From NCBI RefSeq assembly GCF_910596095.1, contig NC_056550.1, forward strand, positions 28,235,699 to 28,299,698: 64,000 nt of DNA, given 5' to 3'. Of this stretch, positions 41,630-53,600 are shown piece after piece (positions within the stretch are counted from its first letter, which is position 1; each line of letters begins with the position of its first letter). Under the pieces are notes generated by a model. It saw only the letters and a list, made by a program, of their open reading frames with translations, was not told where the DNA came from and made no database searches. Source of the stretch: Thunnus maccoyii. Taxonomy: Eukaryota; Chordata; Actinopteri; Scombriformes; Scombridae. The position numbers were made by a program, and so were the translations under genes.

Positions 41630-41784
41630 TAGCCCACCACTCATTGTGCAGTTATAGAAAAACCAGGGACAAGCCCTACTCTTCACTTTCACCACTCAGA
41701 CTCATTATGCTGGATATGAGGATCAAACCATCAGCCTTCTAGTAATAAGTTCGCTCTTCTAACCTTTAGGCCATCACTACCCAC
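41630..41784 (-). mobile_element. tRNA-derived SINE-like element
   Basis: On the minus strand it starts GTAGTGATGGCCTAAAGGTT (A-box-like) and about 40 bases later has GGTTTGATCCT (B-box-like), followed by a unique body. Not a functional tRNA: the arms do not fold into a full cloverleaf by eye. Confidence 0.5.
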
Positions 41785-41799
41785 CTACAAGAGTAAATT

Positions 41800-43089
41800 T
41801 AATCTTATATTCTTCATATAGTTTGTTCTGAGAAGAACATCACTCTAGTTTTCCCTTCTTTTTGTGACATAGTATCATCCTTTCGACAATTGACTGTTCT
41901 GGGCTGCTTATGTCCTCCATGCACACACACATTGCAAGCTTATTCCAGCCTGGCTAGAATTAACATTAACTAGACGCAGTTAAGCTGCATTAGTGGAATG
42001 GCTTGAGCCTCAAGTGAAAGTTGATATTAATTCTAGCCAGTCTTTTTCAAGTAAGCGCAGCTTTCTTTAGCTGTGTTGATGGAACATCCCTCTGTAAGGA
42101 CACATAAGTCAACAGGAGGTTTATGTTTTTAATGAAGTTGTGTACATAGTCTGTTTGCATCATTATTGCTGTGTGCAGTGTTGTACAATACATGCAAGAT
42201 GCTGTACTAATGTAAAAAAAAATATGTAAAGGATGTGATATGATAGGGCTGGATCATGCTGGATCAAATTATCTCACCTACAAGTATAAATTATATAGTT
42301 TTGATTGGCTGATTGGCTTACCAGTGTTTACTTACAGCCTACTGCAATTTACTTGTTAAATATCATTAAGAGATATAAACTATTGTTTTTAACATCATGT
42401 TTTTGCATATAAAAGCTAGGTAACCAGTGAATTCATGATAGAATTGGAGCAATATGATCTTAGTTAGTTAAAAATCTGACAGTGGCAGTGTTCTGTGCAA
42501 GATTCATATATATAATTTTAACATGTTTTAATGGTGAAAACAGGAATGGACGAGCTGCTGATATGATCATCAAAACTTAGACTGGAATCAAAAAATACAA
42601 AGTTTTTCACCACAGGCTTGATGTTGTTATCAACAGAACCATGATATGATTTGACCTGTGCATGCAGGTTTTCTGGACCAATGATGAATTCTTTCAGAAT
42701 TTAACCAAATAAAAATTGTGGACATCCAGTATGTCACATCTTTCACAACTGGGCCGTAACTATCAAGCATCTCAGCAGGATATCACTCCTAATTGGCCAA
42801 AAATGATCAGAATGAAGCATCTCTGGTCCTACTTTTAGCAGAATAAGTGTTTTATCAACTTTCCAAACTTGGTAAATGATTCCTATCTCTGCCAATATTT
42901 AGGAGCTTAAGGAGGTGGAGTTCAGGCAGAGATATTCTGTGAAAGGAGAGATGTTTTGAAAACGCTTGATGACAATGAGCTCATAAGAAAATCCAGATCC
43001 AGACTCTGGTCCATGTGGATCATCAAGATACAGGTGATCCTCTCTCAACACACACTCCTGGATGTTCACTCACACTCTTACTGAGATCT
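41800..43089. other. Region downstream of the NLR gene
   Basis: Probably holds the NLR 3' UTR near 42.6-43.09 kb. No B30.2/SPRY exon was found in any minus frame between 43089 and 41800. Confidence 0.35.
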
Positions 43090-43096
43090 TCAGTAT
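43090..43096 (-). CDS. NLR terminal exon (one residue and stop), candidate
   Basis: Acceptor TTATTCTCTCATCAG followed by A TAC TGA: joined to exon 9 (phase 2, AG) it gives Arg-Tyr-stop. This closes the reading frame with a correct phase and a good acceptor. Reading on past the exon 9 donor without splicing would instead give a 16-residue tail (to 43571). A more distal exon outside the searched frames is the alternative. Confidence 0.45.
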
Positions 43097-46000
43097 CTGA
43101 TGAGAGAATAAGAAACAACAGAGGTCATAAATCAGATTTTAGTGAGACTCACTTCATCAGCTTTCAATGAGTGATACAGAACATCCAGTATAAAGAGCAG
43201 CAGGGACTTCAGTCCTGTTCAGACCAGAGGTGGAACAGCTGTGCAGTGTAACCAGCTTCCATTCAGCTCTCATGTTAACGTATTGGAGTGAACACACTGA
43301 GCTCCAAACTCACAGACCTACAGAGGCTTTTGGTATCAAGTCTGTTTACTCTGCAGATTTGACTTAAGTATACAGAGGAAATAAACTGCTGAGAGTCATG
43401 AATACATAATTACTGCAGAACCAGAGACAGAGACAGAGACTGGTGGATTGCTGTCCAATCCTGAAACCTGTCACCATTCTCCTCTCACAGCTTCACTGAG
43501 GAAAGTAGCCACTGAGAAGGTTGGAGGTTCACCAGGAAATACTGGATCTTTGCTTTGATACTAACTGTGTTTAATACAATACTGCTGAAACCAGCACGGA
43601 CTGACTCCAACTCTCTACTGACCTCAGAGTCTCCAGTCTACAGTGTGGACTCTCCTTAAAATCAGACAGCAGCTTCACATCTGAATCCTGCAGGTTGTTG
43701 AAGCTCAGATGCAGCTCTCTCAGATGGGAGGGGTTGGACTTCAGAGCTGAAGCCAGATAAGCACAGCTGATCTCTGACAAACTGCAGCCAAATAATCTGA
43801 ATAAAGAATAAATTATGTCACTTTAGAGGACAAAGTTCATGCTTGAAATCATTGAATATTTCATAAGCTGTTCAGAGCTGAAGAGGGTTTAGAATGTAAT
43901 ATTTTAAAAAAGGAAACTCCAAACAGCTGAACCCAACAGGATGCAGGTTAAAAACTTCACCTTTAGTGACTTCACCTCTTAAACTCTGTAGCTCCATCAG
44001 TGACTCCATCTATACAAACTCATGTTGTGCAGCCAAACACAATTAAAAATGCAAAAAGACTAAAACAAAACACATCTATATCTTTTAGGCCTACATGTGC
44101 AAAACAGTTGAGCAACAGTAATAAAAGATTGGTGTCACTTGCAAGGGCTTCATCATTATGCTCATTTATGCTATCATGAATGCTATCCCATAAAGCAACA
44201 CATGGACTGTCAGTACCTGCTGTTTCAACTTTATCACTTTGAGCACAGACAGCAGAAACTGAAAGTCTACTTATTAGTTATCTGCCCTGTTTGTATATGT
44301 GTTTACATTAGTCTGACACCTGCAGACAGCTGCAGGATGGTGTTATCTCTCTGGCAAGTAGAGACAGACTGAATACAGTAGGATCTGCACACTGTTCAGT
44401 CGACTATCATGGTTTCACATCTTGTAGTCAATTTTAACATTTCGTTAACAAATACAAACCGAGAGCTCAGATCAGTCAGTGGAGTCTTTTTTCAGTCAGT
44501 TCCTCTTATAGATGTGATCTCTTGACCCCCTACAAGACAGCCAGAGTCAGCTGACCATCCAGAGTCACGACAGTCCCATAAACTGCTGCGAGTCCACAGA
44601 GTGAAACTATTCATGTCACGGTTTACAGGACTGTCATGACTCAAGGCAGCTAATATAGCAGTGAGCATCTGCATTACTTTAAAACTTAAAATAAGAATTT
44701 TCTGCATGCTGTAATAACTTGATTTCCACAAATAGACATTTGACACATCATGCTGCTCTAACTGAACCATTTACAACCAGTAACCACTGCACATACACAA
44801 CACAGACCACATATACACGTTTACTGAGCAAAGGTGCAATTCAAAGATTGATCTCTGAATTTCAAGAATCAATTATTGATCATCGAAAAAAAGAGTCACG
44901 ATTAATCAAAAAAAGCCATAAAGTTTAGAAGATGGAAACTCCAAACACCTGAACCCAACAGGACGCAGATTAAAAACTGTTAAATATAAACAGTGTTTAA
45001 GAGGTGAAGGTTTTAAATATGCAACTCAACATTGCTCTGACACAGTCAATGGACTACACCAGAAGAAAAGAAGAAAGTAGACTTTCCCATAGAGATACTC
45101 AGTGTGGATCAGCATAATATCAGCTTTATATCTGCAGTTTAGTGTCACCACAACTTTCACAACATATTAATCTAAGCAGAGAAGAAAAAATGGTGTCTAA
45201 CCCCAGAGCCTCCAGTCTACAGTGTGAACACTCCAGAAAATCACACAGCAGCTTCACTCCTGAATCCTGAACCTTGTTGGCACTCAGATTCAGCTCTCTC
45301 AGATGGGAGGGGTTGGACTTCAGAGCTGAGGCCAGGGAAGCACAGCTGATCTCTGACAAACTGCAGCCCCGTAATCTGAATAAAGAACAAATGATGATTG
45401 TATCCATTTATAATCTAATCAGATGTGTTCAGATTTTAAACATGTAGATCAACAAAACTATGTCCTAATCAATGAGATTTTATCTAAAATGAATAAAAGT
45501 GACTTTGTCATTGTGTTGTGGATAATCATAATGTCAGCCTTCTACAGACATCATCCAAATGTCACCACAACATTTAGACACTGATTAATGTCAACAATGA
45601 CTCATAAAAAATATTTAAACACCTGCATTGATCTCCCTGAGTCCCTTTGTGTGTGTGTTTGTGTGTGTGTGTTCTGAAGTATCAATATCAATTATAAGAC
45701 AATATTCACTAAAACACTGACATTAACATAGACCAAAAAATTATTTTCACAAAGTAAACTTTATCAATTTAAAAATGTATTAGTTTAGAGGATCATCTGT
45801 ATACTGTTGTGACTATTTGAAAAATTATACACATTAATTTATTTTAACAACTACCAGTAAACATTTTCTACAGTTTCTTTAAGAATCAGTCATCTTTTAT
45901 AACTACAAATTAACTTTGTACAATAAAAAAATCAAAACATGGAAAAAAGGAATAGGGAAAAAAAAATTAAATTCATAGTTCTAACTGTGTACATAACTCA

Positions 46001-49000
46001 CGTTCAGTTGTCAAACATTAAGATTAACAATAGTAACAGACAGTCAATGAACTGACCTCAGAGTCTCCAGTCTACAGTGTGGATTTTCCAGAAAATCACA
46101 CAGCAGCTTTACGTCTGAATCCTGAAGCTCATTTTCACTCAGCACCAGCTCTCTCAGATGGAAGGGGTTGCACTTCAGAGCTGAGGCCAGAGAAGCACAG
46201 CCGATCTGTGACAGACTGCAGCGACATAATCTGAGTGAAGAATAAATTATGTAGATAAAAGTCCATTAAGAATGCAATCAGATATGCTCAGGTTTTAAAT
46301 GTGTAGTTCAACATTACTATGTCCTAATCAATGAGATTTTCACTAAACCGAGTAGAGTGACTTTGTCATTGTGTTATTGTCAAAATCATAATGTCAGCCT
46401 TCTACAGACATCATCCAAATGTCACCACAACTTTCAGACAGATATTCATGTCAACACTGATTGATAAAAAACACATTAAATAATACAATGAAGAAATATT
46501 TCTCCCTCAGCAAGTGAACTTTATCAATTTAAAACAGATATTCATTGAGAGGGTCTTCTGTATACAGATGTGACTGTTTACCAAAAATTATAAACGTTGA
46601 TTTACTTTAACAACTAACAAATTAGGTTCAGTTCAATTCAGACAGTCAGTGAACTGACATCAGAGTCTCCAGTCTACAGTGTGGACTCTCCAGAAAATCA
46701 CAGAGCTGCTTCACGTCTGAATCCTGCAGCCTGTTGTCATTCAGATGCAGCTCTCTCAGATGGGAGGGGTTGGACTTCAGAGCTGAGGCCAGAGAAGCAC
46801 AGCTGATCTCTGACAAACGGCATCCCCTTAATCTGAATAAAGAATAAATGATGTAGATAAAAATAAATATATAATTGGATCAGATATGTTCAGGTTTTAA
46901 ATGTGTAATCCAAAATGCTATGTCCTAATCAATGAGCTTCTGTCTTTTGAAGGATCAATATCAATGATCAGACATCATTCATTAACACAAATTAAAGAAT
47001 ATAATAAAGAAATATTTCTCCTTCAGCAAGTAACTTTGATTAAATCAAAACAGAGTTAGTTTATTGGTTGGGAGGATCTTCTATATACAGATGGAACTCT
47101 TTCTCCAACATTATGAACATTGATTTACCTAAAAACTAAGAGTGGACATTATCTACAGTTTCTTTAAGAATCAGTCATCTTTTCTAAATACAAACTAAAT
47201 TAATGTACAATAAAAATTAAAATATGGGACAAAAAGGAAATGGACTTCATGGATGTAAATTATTTATGTACACAAATTAGGTACAGTTGTTAAACATTAA
47301 GATCAACAATAGTAACAGACAGTCAGTGAACTGACCTCAGAGTCTCCAGTCTACAGTGTGGACTCTCCAGAAAATCACACAGCAGCTTCACGTCTGAATC
47401 CTGCAGCCTGTTGTCATTCAGGTGCAGCTCTCTCAGATGGGAGGGGTTGGAATTCAGAGCTGAGGTCAGAGAAGCACAGCTGATCCCAGACAAACTGTAG
47501 TCACTCAATCTGAATAAAGAATAAATGATGTAGATAAAAATCCATTATAATCCAATCAGATGTGTTCAGGTTTTAAATGTGTAATTCAACATTACTATGT
47601 CCTCATCAATGAGCTTTTATCTAAAATGAGAAGAGTGATTTTGTCATTGCGATATTGTGGTTCATCATAATGTCAGCCTGACATCCAAATGTCACCACAA
47701 CCTGCAGACACCTATTCATGTCAACACTGATTCATAAAAAATACAATATTCATATTCAAACACCTGCATTGATCTCTCCCTATGTGTGTGTGTGTGTGTG
47801 TGCATGTGTGCATGCGTGTGTGTGTGTGTTCTGAAGGATCAATATCAATAATCAGCCATTGTTCATTAAAACACATTCAAGAATATAATTAATGAATATT
47901 TTTCCTTCATCAAGTACATTTGATCAATTTAATATATATTAGTTGAGAGGATCTTCTGTATACAGATGTGACTCTTTACCAAAAATTATAAACATTAATT
48001 TAACAACTAACAGTGGACATTTTCTTCAGTTCCTTTAAGAATCAGTAATCTTTTATAACTACAGACTAAATTTTGTACAGTAAAAAATGAAAATGTTGAA
48101 AAAATTAACTTCACAGATGTAAGTTATGTATGTACATAAACAAAGTTCACTTGTTAAACATAAAGATCAACAATAATAACAGACAATCAGTGCACTGACC
48201 TCAGAGTCTCCAGTGCACAGTTTGGACTCTCCTCAAGATCAGACAACTGCTTCACATCTGAATCCTGCAGGTTGTTTCCTCTCAGATCCAGCTCTCTCAG
48301 ATGGGAGGGGTTGGACTTCAGAGCTGAGACCAGAGAAGCACAGCTGATCTCTGACAAACTGCATTCCCTCAATCTGAATAAGAATAAAGAATAGGAGGAA
48401 ATGGATGTTCAATATATCTACAGTATTTACATTTAATGGAGCAGTGTCACCATAAAAAAATCACATAATCTTGTGTTTAAATATTTCAGTCAGTGTAAAC
48501 AACTGAATAGCTTCATAAAAGTGTTTGAAAAAGTATACTGGATATTACATTTGTTGCTGTCTGATTGAGTCTTTTGAACTTTAAGAATGAAATTGAATGT
48601 CAACGGCTGCTGTGAAGCATGTACATGTATTTTTGTGTCTCTTTTGTCTTTTTCTTCCCTGTCTCTCTCCCACTCCCCTCTCTGCTCTGTTGCTGACATG
48701 GTGTGTCGTGCCTCCTGGCAAGCTGGCTACACACTTGTTCCTCATTGCAATCAGCTCACCTTGGCTCAATCACCTCATCAGGACTCAGTATAGAGACTCC
48801 GGTTTTCCACTTACTCCTAGACAGATTGTCTGCTCACCAGAGGTGGTAGTATCTTGGCCAATTTTGTCTTAGTGTTTGCTTCCAAGTTGTTTGACTCTGT
48901 CCTAACTTATTTCTCTGTGTGTCCAGGATCACCTGTGCATGCTGCTTCCTCGTGTCACTCCTTTGGAGAGGATTTCACTCTGCTGACCTGCCTCCCCTGC

Positions 49001-50541
49001 TCAAGCCCACTTCATTATCAACTCACAGACAAGGGCTTTTCCCCCACACCACCAGCCAGTGAGCCCCTACTTCCCTGCTCCCCATCTTCAATAAATCCTT
49101 AGAAGTTTTACCCTGTCTCAAGCATCTGCTTTTTGGTCCTGCTAAACAATCCGTTACAGTGAGGGTTAAATTTAATGTAAAAATCCAGAGTTTCAGAGAT
49201 ACAGAGTGAATTATCCAGTGTAGGATTTTTCTAGTTATATGAAGATTTTAAATGTGGAGCTTAACATTACTCTGACAGAGACAATGGACTAAACCACTGA
49301 AGAAGAAAATAGACTTTACCATTAAGATACTTAGTGTGGAATAGCTTAATATCAGCTTATGTCTGCAGTTTAGTGTCACCACAACCTTCACATCATATTG
49401 ATCTCCGCTCAAAAGTAAAAAATGGTGTCTGACCTCAGAGTCTCCAGTCTACAGTGAGGACTCTCCAGAAAATCACACAGCAGCTTCACTCCTGAATCCT
49501 GAAGCTCATTTTTACTCAGCTCCAGCTCTCTCAGACGGGAGGGGTTGGACTTCATAGCTGAGGCCAGAGAGGCACAGCTGATGTCTGACAAACTGCAGCG
49601 CCATAATCTGAATAAAGAATAAATTATGTAGATAAAAATCAATTTATAATCCAACCAGATGTGATGAGGTTTTAAATGTGTAGTTCTGCATTACTATGTC
49701 CTCATCAATCAGTGTATTTACATTCACTGTAGTAACCTGGTTACTGTAACTCCTTGCGTACATGCAGCAGGTCAGTAATCAGATTTCTCCACCAAACCTG
49801 ACCTTGTTCTGGAAGTGTCTAACTGATTTGAACTACATTAGTGAGAGAAGACATGGCTTTCTGACTTTTTGTTTTGTGTTTTTGGTGAGTATTTGTGTCA
49901 GAGCAGACTGACAACATATTGAGAGAGAGAGAGAGAGAGAGAGAGCTGAGAGCACCAGCGAGAGAGAGCAGCTGTGGTTGAGTGAGCTAGAGCATGAATG
50001 GAGAGAGGGAGCACTGGTAGTGAGGAAGCCGGTGAATCAGATAAAGAAAACGTTATTTTCTGATTGTTTCACAGCAGTTATGTTGTAGAGTACAAATAAA
50101 CACGCCCACACCCCCACACACCTCCACTCAACCCTGCAGCTGTACACTGCCTGATTTTGTTCTGAATACTGCCTTAGTTGGACTTTAGATGGACTTATTT
50201 TAAATATGAGGATGCTTCGTTACGTGTAATGATCTGCTTTTATCCAGCTGTTCTGTTGTAACAGTCCTTATACTCGAATCTACCTGTGTAAGCCAGGTTT
50301 CTTGTTTGCTGTGTGGATAAAAATCCATTGAGAGTCCAATCAGATGTGTTAGGTTTTAAGTGTGTAGTTCAACATCACTATGTACTCATCAATGAGCTTT
50401 TCCCTAAAATGATTAGTGACTTTGTCATCGTATTATTGTGGATCATCATACTTCTACAGACATCATCCTAATGTCACAACATTCAGACACCTATTCATGT
50501 CAACACTGATTCGTAAAAAATACTTTAAACACTTGCATTGA

Positions 50542-50600
<59 letters not shown>

Positions 50601-53600
50601 TGAAGGATCAATATCAAGGATCAGATATTATTCACTAAAACACATTAAAATTAACTTAAGGGAAAAAACTTTTTTGATCTTCATCAAGTAAACTTTATCA
50701 GTTTAAAACAGATATTAGTTAAGAGGATCTTCTGTATACAGATGTAAAAAAATGAATATGGAAAAAAGAAAATTAATTTCATGGATGTAAGTTATGTCTG
50801 TACATACATTAGTTTCAACTGTTAAACATTAAGATCAAATATAGTGACAGACAGTCAGTGAAATGACCTCAGAGTCTCCAGTCTACAGCGTGGACTCTCC
50901 AGAATATCACACAGTAGCTTGACTCCTAAATCCTCAAGCTCGTTTCCACTTAGATCCAGCTCTCTAAGATAGGAGGGGTTGGACTTCAGAGCTGAGGCCA
51001 GAGAAGCACAGCTGACATCTGTCAATTCGCAGCAACACAATCTGAATGAAGAATAAATGATGTAGTTTAAAATCCATTTATAATCAAATTAGATATGTTC
51101 AGGCTTTTAATGTGTAGTTCAATGTTACTATGTCCTCATCAATTAGCTTTTCTCTAAAATGAGTAAAGTGACTTTGTCATTGTGTTATTATGGATCAACA
51201 TAATGCACAATATTTAGACATCTAATTATGTCAGAACTGATTCATAAAATGCTGCTGTACTCAGTCAAGTCTATGATTAGAGGATTAATATGAAATCAGA
51301 CATGTTGGACTAAAAACCTGTTCATTAGTTATACATTACCTTCTTCTTCCTGTATTTGGTAGTTTAGTAGGTATATGTAATTAAAACATGTTATTGATGA
51401 CAGTAATCATTCCTCCTGTCCATATTGACTGTGAAGTGGCCTCTCTCTAGCACAGCTACATGGTCAGAAATCAGTTCAGAAGTCCAGCTGAAACTAATAT
51501 GAGGCTTTGACAGTCTGGTAGAGACCCACTTGTTTTGTCTGACTCAAAGTTACAGACTATTTAGTACAAAATTCCTACTTTGAGTTATGATCCCTCCACT
51601 GCGGCTCAGCAAGGAAACACTGAAGAAACACAAAGATGCTCACTTGATATGTGTAACTCAGACTGCTGAAGCCTCATTAGTTTAAACTTTGGGACTCATT
51701 TTTATACAGAACAAGACTGTGGACTTTGATTTCCTAAAAAAAAACTTAAATTCTAACAAATTTGCACTTAGGTAAATCCTGAAAATGTATGTACCAAACA
51801 TTTGAAACTCTAGGGAAGGATTTGCATTGAATATATAGAAAAAAAACCCCCACTAAAGCCACAGCCAGTGAACTGACCTTAGATTCTCCAGTATACAGTT
51901 TGGACTCTCCAGTGAAACACACAGCAGCTTCACTCCTGAATCCCACAGGTAGTTGTAGCTCAAATCCAGCTCTCTCAGGTGGGAGGGGTTGGATTTAAGA
52001 GCTGAGGCCACAACTTCACAGTGAGTCTTTGAGAGTCCACAGTGAGAGAGTCTGTCATGATATATATATTATAACATACGTTATCATGAAAGAGGACACT
52101 TTATACTTATTTAATGCATTTGATGACAAAACAGTTTGACACTCCTTATTGTGATTAACATTTGATTTTCACATCAGTGGTTCAGCTAATTGTTTTTTTA
52201 AAAAATGTAATGATTTTTTTCTGGGGCATTTTATTCCTTTAATGGAAAGTGATAACAGGAAACAAGAAGAGAGAGAGACAGGGAATGACATGCAACAACG
52301 ATCCATCACCAGATTCAAACCGCGGACATTGCAGTTCTCATTCATAGTATTTGTTTTGAATTCTCACGATGCCCCCTGCATATTCCTTAGAGGTATTTAT
52401 CTCATTATGCCAATCCTGATTGGCTTGTGATTGCAACGTCGACAAGAGGTGGTTCTACCTACCTTTAAATAGCTTACACTGTGACATAGGTGTAATTTAA
52501 ACACCTCTTGTCACTGCAGAGGATATCTCACCCTGTTCTCTAGATAGACAGCTTAACTGTCCACAGATCTTAGCTATCTTGGCTAAACACTCCATTGGCA
52601 GATGCTACCTACCTCGATGCACTTCGACTCTCTAGCCTTCACCATAGACTTGAGTGCTCTTACACCTAGCCATACCATGGCCAGGTTTTTCTCACACCAG
52701 AGGAGACGGACTCTCTGGGCCTTGACTCTGCCCCTGTGGTAACAAAAGAGTCACACCAGGTCTGCTCACGCTGCCTAGGGCTGGAACATGCTCAGCTGTG
52801 GGCACTTGCTAGCAAGTGTCTTCAAGAATGGCTAGTATGTCAAGCTAGCTTGTCAGGTAATGACCCTTACCCATCGTCCAGCGACATGCAAATTCATAAC
52901 AAGGACACGGGGGGGAAGGACACAGATGCTGATGTGTTCTAGCAGTAACTGGGCTCAGTTTGGCATTCTCCATATGCCCCTTATGGAGCTGCTTGTTGCA
53001 GCCCACCTCCACCCATGGCTGTCAACGGCATCCACCAGGAACCCCACACTGCCATTAATAGCCAACCACGTCCAGTCTGCCGTGACTGCATGGTCTCATG
53101 GTATACCGGTCGGAACTATATGAGGACATGGTGACAAGGCTGGACAGGGTTGTGTGGGAGGAAATCTAGGTGATTACATTTGCCTCCATGCACAGCGCTG
53201 TGCAGTACAAACCACAGGCAAGTCCATGGGGATGTTGTGCTGCAGGAAAGATCCAGATGGCTCAACCTCGACCTATCCAACAGAGAAAAGGAGGACATCT
53301 TGGACATGCCAACCATGCCCAACAGCATTTTCAGCACTGCTCTGGCCTCCATACAGCAGTGGTGTGACCCCAAGAAGAGAGAGGACAAGGCTCTCCAGCT
53401 CTGCCTTCCCTGGAAGGCCAAGCCCCCATCTCCACCAGCCCCGCACAGTTTTTCACTCAGGCCCTCTCACGGGACCCTCAGTTCAAGATCCCAAGACACT
53501 GAGGAGGTGAAGATGAACTGGCACAGGAAAGCCCCAGCACCAACGGCAGCCCCATCAGGACAACTGAACCAGACTGCCAGTCAGCAGGCAAGCAAGGAGA

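Larger units (their letters stand above)
43797..51877 (-). repeat. Tandemly duplicated intron units of the LRR array
   Basis: Introns in the array share long blocks in the same order: TGTCCTAATCAATGAG, GTGACTTTGTCATTGTG, ATCATAATGTCAGCC followed by the CTACAGACATCATCCAAATG block, CATGTCAACACTGATTCATA, then a (TG)n tract (45648-45671, 47783-47830, 50544-50598). Exon plus intron was therefore the duplication unit. Confidence 0.75.

Noticed and set aside
45380..51870. CRISPR-like array suggested by the regular repeats
   Set aside because: The regular units are 174-nt LRR exons with long introns in a eukaryotic gene; nothing resembles short direct repeats with unique spacers.
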